Shown here: piece after piece, positions 7,401 to 7,610 of the stretch | How positions within the stretch are numbered: the first letter of the stretch is position 1 | Layout: every line of letters begins with the position of its first letter | DNA from: Chryseobacterium gleum | GTDB taxonomy: Bacteria; Bacteroidota; Bacteroidia; UBA10329 | Direction of reading: 5' to 3' | Length of the DNA: 7,610 bases | NCBI GenBank assembly: GCA_945874195.1 | Contig: CAMCFW010000090.1 | Location: 1 to 7,610 of the forward strand | Position numbers and translations under genes: made by a program | Notes under the pieces: generated by a model | The model's input: only the letters and a program-made list of their open reading frames with translations | Database searches by the model: none | Told to the model about the DNA's origin: nothing

Positions 7401-7566
7401 CTATCCAAAGGTGGCCCTTGACATCCTGACATATCTCGTTCACACGGGTACCTGCCAGCCCATCCTCGCTTCCATATTGTTGAAGTTCATAGAATTGACC
7501 CTTAGACCCGAGGCAGAGGCCGAGTACCAAGAGAATAGAAAAAAGAAAACGTAGAAGTTTGTCCAA
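4441..7566 (-). CDS. two-component-type propeller sensor (Reg_prop, Y_Y_Y) fused to SpoIIE/PP2C phosphatase
   Basis: This is a predicted transmembrane sensor-phosphatase of 1041 residues. Order: signal peptide (1-23, LLRFLFSILLVLGLCLG); about 14 propeller repeats (36-604) with GL-x-x-N-x-(V/I) ... G-x-x-W-(V/L/I)-G-T-x-x-G-L; Y_Y_Y domain (about 645-728: RYKWILEGLESDW, PPGDYTF); membrane helix (about 733-753); coiled coil (755-790); SIDYAKNIQMAVLP (794-807); phosphatase (about 815-1041). Metal-binding Asp are intact: GGDFYW (Asp832), VDCTGHG (Asp849), FSDGIVDQFGG (Asp978, Asp982) and VDDVMLLG (Asp1032/1033). The outer half matches the periplasmic sensor of Bacteroidota hybrid two-component systems, but no histidine kinase, receiver or DNA-binding domain follows. 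It is the first gene of an operon with the 786-residue paralogue. The start is uncertain: TTG at 7566 gives a good signal peptide, yet the frame is open to the window end and no in-frame ATG occurs before Met73, so a start outside the window is possible. Confidence 0.92.
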   Translation of the reverse strand: MDKLLRFLFSILLVLGLCLGSKGQFYELQQYGSEDGLAGTRVNEICQDVKGHLWIATDNGVSRFDGKKFVNFMRKDGLSENNSTCILRDSKGRIWVGHQTTGLSVIDRDSVWTVNEKEGLSNNEVNDIFEAADGTIWVGTFGGLSAYDGTNWKNITVENGLSSNNIRSIAQDLKGGLWVGTFGAGINVLNDGQVQQFNTSNGLVNNYVTNLAFHRDHMLIGTLGGLVYWKGNVFRSVSTDQGSFNNQVNDVSVNRNGDVWLATFGGASRLREGKLLSLTEENGLPSNEVLSVFNDREGNTWLGTKRGLVKPQNLAFAHYVSSDELEIEPTVLFKDSKGVIWAGNETGGALKFDGFSFVRAFEDPDMNDRQISAICEDGSGNLWFGTMDFGGLFKWDRKKLYIYSDEFGLADNNINCLAKDPEGNLIIGTPNGLSMFDGTDFSLIPLDENLAANHVTALEPVKDGVMVGASDGSLFLLKGLAAQKQTELKLRSAVTDICDSKMGLVVATQSEGLFIQTGKSVVHVDQEQGLRASSIRSVAQLGKNLYVGTTQGLQQIWFLSDSLLIRDFDKQASFKGRACKRGAILADTDQLWLGIEGGIARYHSKEQSSDLFEPITFLTAVQLDYQNVDWATLGFGLDEEGMPLNLELQHTQNTIRFVFSGINHFQPAGVRYKWILEGLESDWNPPTDQPYVNYSKLPPGDYTFKLVACNSANICNAEPVSFSFVIKPPIWQTTWFYAIVTLMVIIASYLFVKLREQRLLEEKRILESTVEERTKQLREQKDIVEGQNKHITESIDYAKNIQMAVLPSEDDMKRAFDDHFVLYRPKDTVGGDFYWVFTDGNISWAAAVDCTGHGVAGAFMSMIGTDLLNQIIIEKKVNDPGKVLDELDKGIKLAFAQSAKEFETDQGMDVALVRIDRKKKTLEFAGAQRPLYLMCAGVLINIEGNRHSVSCAEQRGAENFKNNLIHIEPETTAYLFSDGIVDQFGGEAGKKFMIRRLRDFLETNGSLPMKEQSERLARTFDDWKGSDQVQVDDVMLLGIRL
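5755..7461 (-). repeat. about 14 Reg_prop blade repeats, two predicted seven-bladed propellers
   Basis: In the 1041-residue protein, repeat units begin near residues 36, 77, 119, 160, 202, 242 and 283 (regular, 40-42 apart) and then near 324, 365, 408, 449, 490, 529 and 575 (more diverged). Each carries an aromatic or aliphatic residue plus (V/L/I)(G/A) and a downstream G-(L/G) turn; WVGTFGGL is the best form. Seven plus seven fits the two-propeller sensor fold of hybrid two-component systems. The blade grouping is inferred from spacing. Confidence 0.82.
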
Positions 7567-7610
7567 TTCCGGCCGCGTACAAAAAACAGAGTTCCCTGCG
7601 CGGGTACGAG

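Noticed and set aside
7567..7610. Promoter just upstream of the propeller-phosphatase (CTGTTTTTTG on the minus strand)
   Set aside because: It lacks the TA of TAnnTTTG, and too little sequence remains to check a -33 element.

Overview
The window looks like chromosomal DNA of a Bacteroidota bacterium, most likely of the Flavobacteriia type. Four things point there. The ligase fragment at the left edge matches the MurF half of the MurF-alanine racemase fusion typical of that phylum. The promoter-like elements fit the Bacteroidota pattern (TTG, about 19 bases, TAnnTTTG). Starts lack clear Shine-Dalgarno sequences and have A-rich leaders. The right half encodes Reg_prop/Y_Y_Y and TPR sensors joined to SpoIIE-type phosphatases, both common in the phylum. 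I cannot name a species.

Left part (1-1181, minus strand): tdk (thymidine kinase) is followed by the 5' end of murF-alr. The two genes share one base in a TGATG stop/start junction. Both are housekeeping genes, for thymidine salvage and the last cytoplasmic steps of peptidoglycan precursor synthesis. The racemase half of the fusion lies outside the window.

Intergenic region (1182-1286): two predicted divergent promoters face each other and overlap. A perfect 11-base palindrome (GCCTC T GAGGC) lies between their -7 elements, about where both transcripts should start. This is the most interesting regulatory spot in the window.

Middle (1287-2084, plus strand): a 265-residue protein of unknown function. 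It has a helical N-terminus, a long Val/Pro/Glu/Ala/Lys-rich linker and a compact C-terminal helical domain. Its 3' end overlaps the convergent phosphatase gene by 24 bases.

Right part (2061-7566, minus strand): a two-gene operon with a 19-base gap, encoding two membrane-anchored SpoIIE/PP2C-type serine/threonine phosphatases. The upstream protein (1041 residues) has about 14 propeller repeats, a Y_Y_Y domain, one membrane helix, a coiled coil and the phosphatase. This is the sensor layout of hybrid two-component systems with the histidine kinase replaced by a phosphatase. The downstream protein (786 residues) has a signal peptide, about ten 40-residue TPRs, a membrane helix, a coiled coil and a paralogous phosphatase. 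Inferred model: two outer sensors control related cytoplasmic phosphatase outputs. No target such as a STAS anti-anti-sigma protein is encoded in the window.

I see no tRNA, rRNA, insertion sequence, CRISPR array or other sign of mobile DNA. Coding density is very high, and no gene-free stretch exceeds about 105 bases.
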